The notes: generated by a model not told the origin, from the sequence alone. A stretch of DNA of 64,000 nt from Pyxicephalus adspersus (GCF_032062135.1 NC_092859.1:124908991-124972990), one strand, 5' to 3'; counted from the first letter of the stretch, positions 46,640 to 60,447 are shown. Numbers and translations are program-made.

Positions 46640-48600
46640 TAAATCTTTACTATAATGAATTAATTTCCTTCCTACTATATATGCATGTTAATATTACGAT
46701 TCATGTTGACGTTTCGTAAACTTTAATTATTGCCTTTGCCCTATGACATTGTGAATGTGGCTATAAAACAGCAGTGTGTATCTTAAATAATTAAATACCA
46801 ACAAGGATACATTCTCCTAGGCACTTTGACACAAAAGTCATCTAATTCTAGAAATATCACACATTCACCTTGCTGTTATTTGGTTGGACAGAAGGTGGCA
46901 GCATTTCTATTTGACTTTATATTGTTTGGGACAAAAAAGGTTTCTACAGCCATAACTTTTTGCATGACATACAAGGACAAGTTTACTTTTGTATTTGAAA
47001 GCCACCCTGTTGTAAATCAATACTTGATAGATTTAGTTAAAAGCTTTTCTAATTGTTAGCAGGGAATAATATGAGGTTTGCTTCATTGTAAAATAAAATG
47101 TCCTAAAAACCTTTCCTGACTTTGATGCAATCAGTTAGAAGACAAGCTTCCAATCGAGGTTTACTGATGCAAATTCAGAGCGGTTGATAAAAGCATTTAG
47201 CTGGATATCTAAAATATATCAATCATAGTGCTACATTGAAAAGTCAATTTGAGATTTTCGTAAAAACTTTCAATTCCACCTTTCAGCATTTATGTTGACA
47301 TTTATGAAACTCTTGCAGGAGGATGTTAGAGAGAGAAAAAAAAGAAAAGCAAAATAGTATTTTTGTGAAGAGTAATTAAAATAATTGCTGCCACTAAGGG
47401 CCCATTCAAACCAGCACAGTCCCAACACAAAGGCACTACAAAATCAATTCTTTTCTGAAGGACTCATTCATAGCAACACAAAATAGGTTATGACTTGCAT
47501 CAATGTAAAAATAAAATGCCATACTTGTTCATGCATTGGGACTATAATACGCCCCTAAAATGTTCTTTAAAGGTCCAGGAAAATGCATATAGTATAATTT
47601 ATGTAGAACTCCTTTAATAGTATTCACAGATACATATCAACTTCTACAGAGCCCATTATGGTTCTGAATTCAAAGTCAAATGCTTATGTCAATCCTGGTA
47701 CCTTGCTTTTGGGTCATAAAAATCCAATAGTGAAGTAACTTTTTGCAAACTTTTTTGTGCTACCTCTCTTTTCTTACCTACAGTTAATAAGACTAAAACA
47801 GTATATGGAGCTCAATGCAGTTCCCCCTTATGGTTATGTGCATTGTAGATAAGGAAGACACATAACATAAGGTAATTGTGTGATGTCACTTGACAATACT
47901 CTTACAGTTACAAAGTACAGTACAGTTACAAAGTACAGATGTAACAGGGGTAGGGACCACAACCACCAGTACAAATGTAGAACAAAGAGACCAGCATCTC
48001 TATGGAGAGCTGCCACCCTAAAGAGAGCCAATATAACCCCTTTGCTTGTGAATACTGTAGTTTTCCTAAACCTTCACTTATTCAGACAAATTATTGCTTA
48101 TAGAACCCTCTACAGTAATGTGCAGTGCTCAAAGCACCCACTATAGTAAAATAAAGTGACCATAGCACCACTGATGTTTAATGGTTACAACCTTTGAAGG
48201 TAATGTTCAGCTCACATAAGACTCCAAGGTATCTTATGGTCCTAACAGGGCTCTCTTTGGCAATGTGCGGCTACTTTAGCACTCAAATTTGATTTCTAAT
48301 TTTCAGCTGCAGTTAACGCCTACAGGCCTTGCAATTCCCCAAGCCTGTGACACGATAGAGGAGAAGCAGAATACCAATGAGCTTATCTCTTTGCCACTCT
48401 GCAGTCTCCTCTTTTTCTGTTAAACATGCATGTCAGAAATAGTATTAGTGAACTCCTTTAGTGTAGAACAGGGTTTGAAGAGGTCTGGATTGAGCAGGGC
48501 CTGAGCTCCAGGCCTGTAGGGGGCCCTGCCCATGACCTCGGTCTTGCCGCTCAATGTTGTACACAGAGCTGAAGGAGGAGATCTGTTCTCCTGGCTCGCT
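46640..48600. other. Intergenic, no gene seen
   Basis: The parts at about 46640-46810 and 47110-47270 are repeat-free and rich in homeodomain-like TAAT/ATTA words. A 17-bp direct duplication (unit with GTTACAAAGTACAG) lies at about 47905-47938. No coding exon recognised. Confidence 0.4.
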
Positions 48601-48689
48601 TTACGAGTAAGGGGTTGCTGAAGTTACACTCACAGGTAACCTTCAGAGAGCCCACACTACCACATGTCTGGGGGGCTCCAGATGTGTGT

Positions 48690-48800
48690 GGTGTAGTGAT
48701 GGTGGTAAAAGCCTCTGATTTCAAGGAGGTGGGAGACTGATTTCATGGTTGGGGGCTCTGATGTCAAGGTGTAGGGGGACTCAGACATAAAGTGGGGAAC
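48690..48800. repeat. Degenerate 20-25-bp minisatellite (left block)
   Basis: Repeating words such as CTCTGATTTCAAGG, CTGATTTCATGGTT, CTCTGATGTCAAGG and CTCAGACATAAAGT spaced 20-26 bp apart. The same unit reappears at 50130-50345. Confidence 0.55.
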
Positions 48801-48889
48801 TATACTTAATATTATTGGATTGATTTGGGAATGGAAGCAGTGGATCAGAGTAGCGAGATACTGCAGGCTAGCTTTGCTATTTTATAATT

Positions 48890-49752
48890 AATATTATTAT
48901 TATTAATAATAATAATAATAATAATAAACAGGATTTATATAGCGCCAACATAATATGCAGCGCTGTACATTAAATAGGGGTTGCAAATGACAGACTAATA
49001 CAGACAATGATTTAGGAGGAGAGGACCCTGCCCCGAAGAGCTTATAATCTAGTAGGTGGGGGAATTTACACATAATAGGATGGGAGATATGTAGTATCTG
49101 TCTATGTGTAAAGACAGAAGAAGACGGGTAAGCAAGTTTGAAAAAAATGGGTTTTGAGAGCTCTTTTAAATGAGCAGAAAGTAGGAGCAAGCCGAATAAT
49201 AGGGGAAAGACCATTCCAGAGACTCGGGGCAGCTCTAGAAAAGTTTTGGACCTAAGGGTGTGATGAGGTTATGAGTGAGGAAGTCATTAGTAGATCATTG
49301 GAGAGAACAGCTAGGGGAGTACTTTTTTGCCAGGTCAGAAATGTAAGTAGGACAATAACTGTGTAGGGATTTGAAGGCAAAGCACAGGAGCTTGAATTTG
49401 ATTCTCAGGTGAAATGGAAGCAAATGGAGAAAACTACAGAGAGATGCAGCGGAAGAGGAGCGGAGCGAAGGATGGATGAGTCTGGCTGTAGCATTTGTAA
49501 TAGATTGTAGAGGGGGGAGTCGGGTTAGTGGAATACCAGAGAGGAGGAGGTTACAGTAGTCCAGGCGAGAGATACGAGCGTGTACAAGGAGTTTTGTGGT
49601 CTCAGGGGACAGGTAGGGGTGGATTTTGGAGATGTTGTGTAGATGAAAGTGACAGGAGGTGACACCAAGACAACGTGCCTGAGGGGAGGGAGGAATAACA
49701 GTGTTGTTAACAATTAGAAATATGTCAGGGGGAGATTTGGAATTAGAGAGGG

Positions 49753-49755
<3 letters not shown>
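48890..49755 (-). mobile_element. L2-type LINE, ORF2 C-terminus and 3' UTR
   Basis: Minus-strand reading gives SRLDYCNLLLSGIPLTRLPP at about 49570-49510, then IKFKLLCFAFKSLHSY and YISDLAKKYSPSCS. This is the conserved C-terminal part of L2/CR1-clade ORF2 (LDYCNSLLAGLP, RIKFKLLLLTFKALHGLAP, YLSDLL). The 3' UTR follows with CTCTTCGGGGCAGGGTCCTC and the end ATGTTGGCGCTATATAAATC, plus an ATT microsatellite. Stops and frameshifts are present and the copy is 5'-truncated. Three shorter tails of the family lie at 37540, 43225 and 53005. Confidence 0.85.

Positions 49756-49784
<29 letters not shown>
49753..49784. repeat. (GAT)n microsatellite
   Basis: About ten GAT units at the 5' border of the L2 fragment. 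Confidence 0.9.
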
Positions 49785-50129
49785 ATGTGATCACAGTATC
49801 ACTATAAGTAAAGAATATAATGGTTTTAAAAATAACAAACTCAAAAAAGTTAATATATTGCAACTTAGTGTTTTGGTGGCATAAGGTTTCATTTTTTAGA
49901 CAGGACCATTTTCAGCAATTAAAGAATGCACTTGTTGATCCTACCAGAAACACAATTTCCTCAAATCATTTCTTTTTAGATTTACTTGAAAAAAATATTA
50001 TCTATCTTCTATAAATTTTTCATCTTTAGAGACATCTTTGAAGTACAAAGACAGACTTGTTTAAAGTCAAGCTCATAAATGGCGGAGGATTGAGTGTAGG
50101 CAGCAAGGCGAGTCTGGTCCAACATCAAG

Positions 50130-50345
50130 TTGGGAGTCCAATGTAAGGAGGGACAATGATGTGAAAGGGAAAGTCTAGATGTGAGACCAGGGTTTCATAT
50201 TTGAAGGAAGAGGACTCTAATGTGAAGGGGGAACTTTGATGTAATGAAGAAAGTCTTATTTAAAGGGTGACTCCAATATCAAAGGCACAGCTCTGACATA
50301 AAAAGGCACTTTTATAAATTATAAGGGCCTTGTCACAAAATAGCA
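50130..50345. repeat. Degenerate 20-25-bp minisatellite (right block)
   Basis: Units like GACTCTAATGTGAAGGGGGA, ACTTTGATGTAATGAAGA, GACTCCAATATCAAAGG and GCTCTGACATAAAAAGG follow each other. Consensus is close to that of 48690-48800; the two blocks are separated by the L2 insertion and about 0.4 kb more. Confidence 0.6.
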
Positions 50346-53004
50346 TTGGGGCCCATAGATCTGTAGCTAGACCATCAATGGCAGTCCAGAGTTGCAACCC
50401 TAGGGGGGCCCAGGTACAAATCCCACATAAGGGTCAATAGGTTTGTAGCTAAATCACTTTCCTTCAGGGTAATACAGGTAATGAAGGAACCAATCATGAT
50501 ACAAAATGTGAATATATATTACCAAAAGTATGACAAATGTAATTATGTCTCAGTACAGTCTAAATCCGGTATCGGCAACCCCCAGCCACTAGGCTGTCAA
50601 TTACAAAAGCTAGCTTGCCCACTCTGTAGATTTCACGCAAAGCCTGTCAGCAATAAGTGATGTTGGCTTGCTTGCAGAAGAAGCATGTCTACAGTGCAAC
50701 CCTGCATTTATGAATTGGGTTTCTTTGCAGCCTGAAAAGAGGACACACATAAAAAATGTTTCCTTCTGTATTTGCTCAATGCAATTTATAACTGTTAACT
50801 TGCCATTAACAGTACAAATGTCAGCAAATGAAAACATATAAGAACAGATTACAATGCCCTTTTGTTCATTGGCACACTGATTGTTGAATGCTTGGATAAA
50901 ACCTGCCTTGAGTTCAGTGCTGCTGTACCACTCACTGCTGTCCCCACTCATTCTTCATGGGGCTGCCACGGGTAGAGGCCACTTGTAGCGTTCCCCCCGA
51001 GGCAGTTTACTGGTACGAGGTAGTTTACTAACCACACCACAACTGCATTGCTAGTCCGAATGTTAATGTGCAACAGAATGTTGAACCCTGGTTTTTACAC
51101 TTTCAGCAATTTGCATGAAAAATTCAGAGTCTATTTTGTGCATTTACACAGGCACTTAGAGATGCCATTTAGATATCATTTGATATGACAGATCTTTTAG
51201 TGAGCAGAAAACAAAGGCAAGTTTGGAGAATATTTTCTTATAAATTTCAATCATTTGATATTGGTAAATAAAAAATCTAGTTGTTCTTTCTATTAAGTAT
51301 TAAATGGGGGTCAGAATATTTGAAGTCTAAAAAGGTTATGAATCTGTAATAGAAGTAGGAATTCTGAATTGCATTTTCATATTGTTTTAATTTCGCTCAA
51401 TTTGTAAGAGACTAAAGCTATAGACTACAGTAATGACAACTGCAACCTTATGACAACCTCGAGATAAAAGATGACGGTTGCTGGATCTGGCTGGATGGCA
51501 GTGACACCTGAGTGCACATATTTCTGGTGCTCCCTCTTTTTATTCAAAACATTGATTTTTGGGTCAAAATGACCACCACATGCTGTCATCCAAAAACAAA
51601 TTTTAAAAGATTATTCCAGCCTGCGTGGTAACCTTAAAAAATGAAACAATGATTAACTTATGGAAAACGATTTCATTGATTCATTCTAAACATTGAGATT
51701 ACTGATTGTATTACAAAAATGTGGGAACCTTTTATTAAACTCCCTCTACCCTACTAAACAATATACAGTGAAGAAAAACAATCTTCATCATATTGCAATT
51801 TGTAATAGAAATGCACAGAAATACAGAGCCAAGTTAAAACAAAAAAAGTTTCTTTTATGTCCCTGAAACACTTGGCTGTAAATGTAACAGCACCAGAATA
51901 TCATTTATCAAACACTTAGCTGTTTGGTTTTTTTGCAGCCGTCTGTGGTCCGCTCCAAAGTAGCAAATTGCTTGTATACCTCTTTTAAACTTCCTGTATG
52001 GGGAAACCTATTTAAAAAGCATATAGAATAAATGCAGGAAAATTATTCACAGCATTATATCAAAGGCAATTTTTTAAAACCAAATATTAAGCCGATACAA
52101 ATTCTAAATTTGGGATATAGCCAAATTCGCTGCTCATTGCAGCATAGATTTAAATAGATATTAAAGAATACCTGTGGAAACCACTTGCCAATAACATTCA
52201 AAACGAGATAAGAAAAAAGAATTTTTACATTGTGCCCTCAAAATCAGTTTGACCCCAGAACACATTAACACTATTAGTTACGTCGATAGATGAAAAATTT
52301 TTCAAACATGCATGTATTGCTGTCTACAAAACCAATCAACCTGGACAGTGCCACATCTATGGACTACTAACCAACAATTTTTTGTGATATAGTTAAACGA
52401 GCAGTTTGGAAACCTGGCCTCTTCTCCCAACTTTCCCCGGAAATGGGTGATACCACTAGCATAAGCAAGTGTAGCTTCCTTTCCTCCCACTTCATTGACT
52501 GCAACAGGACTATGACAATATTTCTGTTCATGGGAATATTTGCTGGAAAGTTGTCTATATTGCTTGCATGAATAATTGTCCTCCTTTGTCTATGGCTAAT
52601 TATAATCATGGAAAACTGTGGTATTCTTGTTTGGTTAAAAAGAAGAGTGATTATCCCTGTGCCAAAACTCAATATGCTTACTATTCTTCATCAGATGTGA
52701 AAATCTCAAGATCTTTCATATGGGGGACAGCATTTCACCTGGATCACATAGAAGTCTTCGGAGTGTTTGCTGGTTGTAGATTGGAAGCAGAACCAAGCTA
52801 ACAGACCACATCTCTGGATCAAAACAATGGAGGGAAGGGTCTTAAAACCATTATATATATATACCTCATCCTGAAGGATTATTTGAAACTTTAAAGCTAT
52901 CTTCTAAATTCCATATATAATATTTCCATTATTTGTTCCTGCAGCCTTTCATGCAAACATGTAACCCTAGTTTTATAGTCAATGACCTGCGTTAGGCATT
53001 AATA
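50346..53004. other. Intergenic, no gene seen
   Basis: The minus-strand open frame 50610-50951 (113 codons) shows no known motif, conserved domain wording or promoter, and is treated as chance. A short TA tract lies near 52852-52862. Confidence 0.4.
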
Positions 53005-53150
53005 TTTTTATTAAACAGTATTTATGTAGTGCCAACATATTACGCAGAGCTGTACATTAAACGGGTTGCAAATGACAAGACAGATACAAACAGTGACATA
53101 GTAGGAGGAGAGGACCTTGTCCAGAAAAGCTTACAATCTAACAGCATGGA
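53005..53150 (-). mobile_element. L2 LINE 3' tail fragment
   Basis: AAACAGTATTTATGTAGTGC, CAACATATTACGCAGAGCTG, TACATTAAACGGGTTGCAAA and AGGACCTTGTCCAGAAAAGC are collinear with the minus-strand LINE tail at 48890. The two open frames over it are repeat-derived. Confidence 0.75.
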
Positions 53151-56100
53151 AAAAGTGATGTTAAAACTCCCAGTAGGCATTCTGGAGTTAATGGCCCAAA
53201 AAGCCTGGCAATTGGTTTTCCAGCAACAGAAAAAAGCAGCTTGCATATTTTCCTAGCACATATTTTTTTTACATTAGGAATGATAACAATTTACTTTCCA
53301 TACTCAAAAATACAAGTTTGAGTGAAATTTTACTATTTTCAAAATCCCACTAATTATGTTGACAGACTACAAATAACTTATGAATAAAATAATTTAGAAC
53401 ATATTACAGCAAACATTATCTGCTAGTGAAACATACCAGGCCACAAATTACCATTATCTGTTATCACAATTGTGTCTGATGGTTCTAATAGGGCTTTGTA
53501 ATAGTGCATTAGTCTTCACTCTGGATCTTGTTTAGCCAATTAATGCCAGTTTCAGCACCATGATTCAATAACTAATTACAAGATAACACAATTATTTTCC
53601 TAAACAAATCACAAATTGAACAAGAGTATGTTTTGTCTAGACAATCATAAAGCATAGTATAAATATGTTTTGAAAAAATGACATCAATAATAAAAAACAG
53701 AATAGTAGATATGTGTTGCTTGTTGACATCAACAGAACACATAAGATGCATAAAATATTGTTCAAGCTTTTAAAATATCTGTGGCTCCGCTGGAAATAAT
53801 TTTTATATGATGAAAGATAATCACTGTATATTTCAGTAATAATATTAATATTCTAGTAATTTTGGTAAGATTTGTAATCCTTTTTGGCCTATTTTTACTT
53901 ACATTGTTTTAAACAATTAAAGCACAAAGCTCCACTGTAAGTTTCTTGTAAGGAAAAAAAAATCTACTGTTATGTCTCCAGTGGTCCCAGTGCTCAACCA
54001 CCTTCGTCAGTGTTTTCAGCAATCAGCGCTTCAAGATTGTGTCACGACAATGGTCCCTACTTTTAACCACCATGCCACTAAAGGACACATAATGATGGCA
54101 CTGACAAAAGCTGCGGTGTTGGAAATAGGGGGGAGGTAGGACACATGGGACACCAGAGAAAAGAGAATACAACCTCTTTTGTTGTGGAACTGCTGTCCAA
54201 TTTCTGGCCTGACAGGTTCACTTTAACAAAAGTAGATTGGGAACTGGGCTTTAGAAATCCTGTAGAATCTCACAATCAAGTTACATCCATTAAAATCCAT
54301 TTTACAATTGGAGCTGCCAATTATTATTTCATACTGGTTGGTGGTTATACAAGATGATTCACAACTCAAATATGCTGTACTCACATACCCGTTGTACTTT
54401 TTATATTTAGTGAATAAGAAATCCCCATTACTTGCTTTAGGTAACCTATGTTCCCTCCTAATAAATATCACATGTGAGGAAGCAAAAACTTTAATCAATG
54501 ATAAACCTATGTATGAAGCTGCATTTTTGTAGTATTTTCATGATCACTAATGAGGGTCAATAGGTTATTGGTAAGAATAAAATGTCCTCATATAAGAAAA
54601 ATGTAACCCCAATGGTTCATAATTCATAATACACATCAACAATCACTAACTAAATTCAATGAATGTTGCACCTAAGTATATAAAAGAATGGGAAATGTAG
54701 AAATATTTAGGAGCCAGCCTTTATAGAGCTTTGCACGATTCAGAGAACTTCAGCTTTTATCAAAGCAAGCTTTTATCATGCATTGAGCTGTTTTCTTGGA
54801 GCCTACAAAGCAGTCTTAGGTACAGATAAATGTGTTGTATAGCAATGCTATAGTACTCTACATGCAAAGTGTCATCATATGAATGCAGCTTACAATAAAA
54901 AAAGGCCACCTTTTCAAAATATGATTTTGTAATTCTAGGTAAAGGCTGCGGTTCATGTCTTTCCACGGCTTCTTGTAGGTCTTGTAAATTTCAACTGGGA
55001 GGCCTTTCTGTCCCGCTACTTCCTGTTGCATTCCCCATGATAAAATATATTGACCACCTCTGAGACACAAAATTTAGAGACTGCACCAGTGATGCTCTCA
55101 AATTAGTAGGGGGTTTCAAGGCAATGCATAGTCAGTTTAATTTTTATGGGAAAAAAGATCTGCCTGATGTGAACATTACTAATAAGTCTTTTGAATGTCT
55201 AACAAAAAAAATCTATGTAAAGTTTAAAAGTTGTATATTGGGAAATCATGTTTCAAATATCATTACATTACCAGGATACACTTCATACTTTGTATTTAAC
55301 TGTGCCCACCTGCAATGCAGAGCAGCTGAGTTAGTTAAGTCAATGCACTCCTCTTGGCTGAGTTTTTTTTATCAACAATTAATGACAAAATATAATATTC
55401 TAGCTTATTGTTACTTAAAGGTAGCTGTGTTATTGTTTTACTTTTTCCCTAGGTAAATCTGTGAATAACATAATTCCTCACCTAGGCTAACACTTACTTG
55501 TTGTTCTTTCTATATGAATGGAACCAATATCGGTCAACAGGTATTTTCTTAGCATGAAATTATGAAAATTATTGCCACTGCCATAAAATGATATAAGGAT
55601 AGTAAATTGCAATACCAAAATATGGTGGAGCAATCATAAATTTTTAAAATTTTTACTGCAATACAACATTCAATGTTGGTTGGGCATTCAAAATTCATTT
55701 TATCTTCCGGTTTCAGCAGCTAACAAAAACTGTTAGCTTTGGCCAGAGTAGCCTTTCAATACAGTGTTCTGCTGAGCAAACATGATCATTATAATGTTAA
55801 ACGATGCGCTGTATTTGGCAGTAAACCAATTCACACCAAACGGGAATTAAGCACATGTGTAAACAGTGCTTTGCAAAATCCTAGGTGCTAAAATATGCAT
55901 TGAGTAATGGATCCTTTGCCATTTGGTTCACATTATGAGCAATCAGTTTGGTTTAATGTTGCTTTGTGGTATTATATCCTCAAAGTAGTTTTATCAATAC
56001 ATAACTAGTTATTCCAGGGTTCAAAATGATTAAGCTAATGTAACATATTGGAATGTCTCTAGCAGTTCAGGGCTTTTTTTTCTCCAACTAAGGGTTTATT

Positions 56101-56269
56101 TAGCTGATCAAATTGCTTTACCTCCAGTTCCAGGTCACCCTGCTTTCCATTACCATGTTCATCTATCAAATGGTAAACATACATGAACAATGCATATATA
56201 GCCACACTTTATTTCATTAAGCCACAATAATATATGCACTGCTTGGATATTTATCTTTTCCTTTTGTGA
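53151..56269. other. Intergenic with repeat-free blocks, no gene seen
   Basis: The stretches at about 53400-53720 and 55760-56040 lack repeat signatures and carry many TAAT/ATTA and GATA-like words. They are candidates for conserved noncoding elements. No exon recognised. Confidence 0.4.
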
Positions 56270-56650
56270 AAGCCGACTGGTAAGTGTACTACCAACCATA
56301 ATTTTAGGACCCCTCTAAACACCAACAAACTTGAGACACCCCTACATGCTCACCAACTAGAGGCTTCCCTGAATTCCAACCAATGGGAGATGCCCTTCAA
56401 TCTCAACCAACTAGAGACACCCCTGAATCCCAAATAACTAGAAAAAGTTTTTAATTCCAAGCCTTTGGAGACACTAAGTAGAGAAACCCCTTAATTCCAA
56501 CAAGCTGGACACCCTTTAAACTCCCAACCAATTGGAGACTTTTCCAAAGCCTAAACAATTAGTGACCCCCCTGAATCATAAACCCTAAATCATAGCTAAC
56601 TAGAGATATGCCTAAATGCTAGCCAGCTGGATACTTCTCAAAACCTTCTT
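56270..56650. repeat. Degenerate minisatellite, about 28-32-bp unit
   Basis: About twelve imperfect copies of a unit close to CCAACTAGAGACACCCCTGA followed by ATTCCAA. Examples: ACCAACTAGAGGCTTCC, CAACCAATGGGAGATGCCC, CAACTAGAGACACCCCTGAA, CAAATAACTAGAAAAAG and CTAACTAGAGATATGCC. Confidence 0.75.
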
Positions 56651-59600
56651 TTTTTGTAGCTAGGTATCGAGTAAATTTACAGAGGCCTTGCACAGATAAA
56701 AAGTAAAGGTGTTTAGTTCTAAAGGTCTAATGCCAGTAAACATAATAGTAGCAAATGCATATTATTTTTTATTGTATTATAAAACTTTCAACTTTATAAG
56801 CCTGGTTCATAGACTAAACAAACATTTACAATTTTATGTTTTTCAAGGAACATTGAATTTTACCATTGTAAGCAAAATAAAAATAACTGCATAGTGTTCT
56901 CTTGCATATGTTGCTTATTGGCAGTAGACAATAATAGTAATAGCCTGTCATTGCTTTAAGAAATACACTGCAGCAAATTGGATTCTGACAAGTTTGTGCA
57001 TTCGACAATGCATAGGGTTCAAAATAGTGTTAACTGAAAATATGAACATAAAAAAAAAGTTTCCTCATTTTTAAACCTCTTAGAGCTGACAAACCAATTA
57101 AATTATGAATACAGTACCATAAAAAGTAATTGCAGGATACTTTCCATGTTTCAGATATGTAATATATTGATTCCACAGTGCAGATTGTGATATTAAAGAA
57201 GAATTTGGTTAAAGCTAAAGGTCATTCAAGTGCAGAGAACACAAAAGTACAGTTATCAGTAGTTCATAGCAACAAATCATTTTATTTACTGATCAACAAA
57301 AATTATGGTTTATGTATATCTGCATCTTTGTGTTGTTTTTGATTCCATGAGGATATTTTAGGACTACTTCAGAAATGCGATGGATGTGATCAGTTGGGGA
57401 TTATTTTTTTCACATGGCTGTGGAGGATCGCATGGCAGTCGCTTTTGGATTCTACTTTGACATTTGCTCCATAGCCGTGTTACCTGTAGCTTGATTTGTG
57501 TTTCTGGGGCTCACAAGAGTGGGCCAATTGTGCTACCCTGGGATAAGCATGGATGAGGTGGGGTCTGCCTTTACCTAATGTTCCTCCATTTGGTTTTCTC
57601 ATCACTTATGTACATTGTAGTGACAATGGTCTCTGGAATAGAGGTTAAATCTTCCCCAGTGTGGACAGAAACGGCTAATAAAAACTTGAGATTGCAATTC
57701 TTTCTCCATTCTATTCAAATAAATTACTGATTGTACCTACTAACATTTTATATTCTAAGAAACGATTTTGCTTGAATATGTAGGATACATTGTGCACCTT
57801 TGTAATTGACTTCCATAGCAACTAGTTTAAACCAAAAGCACTCTCTCACTCAAAGACTTTCTCTCAGAGTTGCTTCCCCCAATAACGTGTAGTCCCTGTT
57901 GTGCTTATGACAATCTGAGAATAGACGTGAGCTTGTCCAACCATGCAATTTCTGAAAGCAAAGAATGCATCTGTTCATCTGGTGATAACAGCTATTTTGC
58001 AACATTTCTTGGAGCAGAACACATTGCATTAACGGATGCTCAAATCTACAGAATACAAATTTCCATCACAGAAATTATATGATCAGCAGTCTGGCCACCT
58101 TTACTTAATCAGTGTAACTGCCTAAAAAATGTCAGATAAAGGCTAAAAGCCATAAAACAGTCCAAATGCTTAAATTTTTCCTACTCACCGAATGACCACA
58201 TACACAAAGTGTCCTGAAAATTTGCAAGTCAACATATACTGTGTTGTATTGTATTGTCATTTACTGATGTACAATAAAACAAAACATAAAACACAATGTG
58301 CTAAGGATAAGTGAAAGAAAAAGACACAGGGAGCAAAAGAGTTGTTGTTTAGAGCTGGTACACATGGGGTGAGTTTTTACTTTAGATTGATTTCTGATCT
58401 GATAAATCAGTGAGATCTGAATTCAATCCAAGTTCAATGTACTTTGGACTGAAATGGATTGAAGGATAGGGGAATAATTTTACCACTTTTTTACCTCCCA
58501 ATGATATGAGAACATTTTATTCCCACAGAAGCCAGGGCATTTAATAATCCCTTTGTTTGTTGGAGCATTTACTAATCACACCAATTCCGGGCTTTTTGTC
58601 TGCTCATACTGACCACTGATGCAGGGGGCATTTGTTTTTAGTCACACTGACTTCTGCAACTAGGGTATTTTTCTTTACTTTTTGCTGGCAACAGTCAGTT
58701 CAAGGGTGAACTGGCCCCTGTTTAAAAACTTCAAAGACCCGCTGCTTTGGAGTAACAAAGCAGATGCACCATGCCCAATCATCAATAAAAGATCTCATCT
58801 TTGACCTCCCTAATACATACTAAATTTATATACTTCACTTTATAATAAAATAAGTTGTGTAAGTATTTACTACATACAAACATTGGTTCCCATAAAGGTG
58901 TGAAAAGGCTGACAACTTTAGAATTCCGTATCAGTTTTTCATATGCATTATTCAACATTTGAGAGAACACATGAAAAAAAAAGTTGCAAAACAAGTATAC
59001 TAATGCTATACTTTATCGCTAAACCTCTGGGATCCCATCAATCATATCTAAAGAGTCATTTAAAAACTGCAGGTCCAGGAAATTAGAAATCAATGAGTAG
59101 CTCATTGGGAGGTGTTGGCATTTGGTTTTTAAGTTCTACAAACAGCAGAGTATAAGAAAATATGCTGCAGAGAACAATGACAGACTCTGAGTTGGTGCAC
59201 TGTGGGGGATTCTCTGATGAAGCCATAATAGATATTTCAAGTTAAGTCAAGACCTTTTATCATATTTAGACAGGCGCTAAAGAAAGTACATTCATATCTG
59301 AAAATGGAAGAGATTCCCTGCAGACACATATTCTTTCACTCGTCTCTTATGTTCTCAGTGTGATTTCAGTTTGCCGGTGTGTGATGTACCACTAGGGACT
59401 CCTGGCACTATCAATAAGGAAGCTGAAAGACATTAGTAAAATTAAAACGTATGGTGTCATGAATATCAACTCAGTAAATGGAAATGAAAAGCAACACCAT
59501 TTTTTCTAAAAGGGTTACAAATGAATGGTTTATAAAATGTGCCAGCCAACGATCAGGTACAAAACTGTCATTAGTTGGAAATGATAGACTACACACAATT

Positions 59601-60447
59601 CTATCTTTTACCTAATAATTTTTGATAATCGTCAAACACACACCGAAGAAATGTTTCCATACATTTCCTGCACACAAGAGCTCTCCAAATAAATTAGAAA
59701 CTGTATATAGTAAAATATTACTAAGCTTCACCTTTTTTTGTGAAAAGAAAAAAAAATATTGAAAATGAAGAAGTTTGCTCAGAATTATTGCTACAAATTG
59801 CAGAAATTTTCAAGAAATTATTTCATCCTTTGAAAGGTACCAGGTGCCAGGAGCAATTTGATTTGTGTCTCTCAGGTATGTTTAATTTTCACAAATGATC
59901 TCTTTGGCTAACTGTAAGAGTGATATTTTCCCCACTGACCAGTAATTCTAAAGAGGCATTTATTCCACTGACCAGCACACTAATGTATTGTGAACTGTGG
60001 ATATTAATAATAGCCCCCCCCCCACTGTATTCAGGGTTTCCCTAAGACCTCAACGTTATTTCAAGGATTCCCCCATGCTAAATTGTCTACAAAGGTTGAT
60101 ATATAGCATATAATTTAATAAAGCCATTTCTAGATTTACAATCAGATCTCTGCTGCGTAACTCTACAGTACAACGCATATTGGCTATGCTGACAGACAGC
60201 CTTATATCGTATTACTAAGTATTTCTATTTAGTCTCTGTCTGAAAGAATTCCAAAACTACTACCATCATACCAGCATTCCCAGAGAATCCTTTTTTCTGC
60301 AGATTTCCCAATGATACTTTCTTAAAATTGCCTAAAATGGATTTGTATTGACTATGGTACAGTATAATACTATACCCAATGCTCATCATTTGTCTAGAGC
60401 AAAGTAACTTTTTTACAGGTTAAAATTTTTTACGGATGCTTGAGTCT
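56651..60447. other. Intergenic, no gene seen
   Basis: AT-rich sequence with no recognised coding exon. Fragments near 59920-60080 share wording (CCCCACTGACCAG, CAGGGTTTCCCTAAGACCTC) with repeats near 4050-4180 and 63122-63385. A block at 59150-59420 is repeat-free. Confidence 0.4.

Noticed and set aside
50610..50951. Minus-strand open frame of 113 codons
   Set aside because: No recognisable motif, no splice or promoter context, and a length expected by chance in this much sequence.
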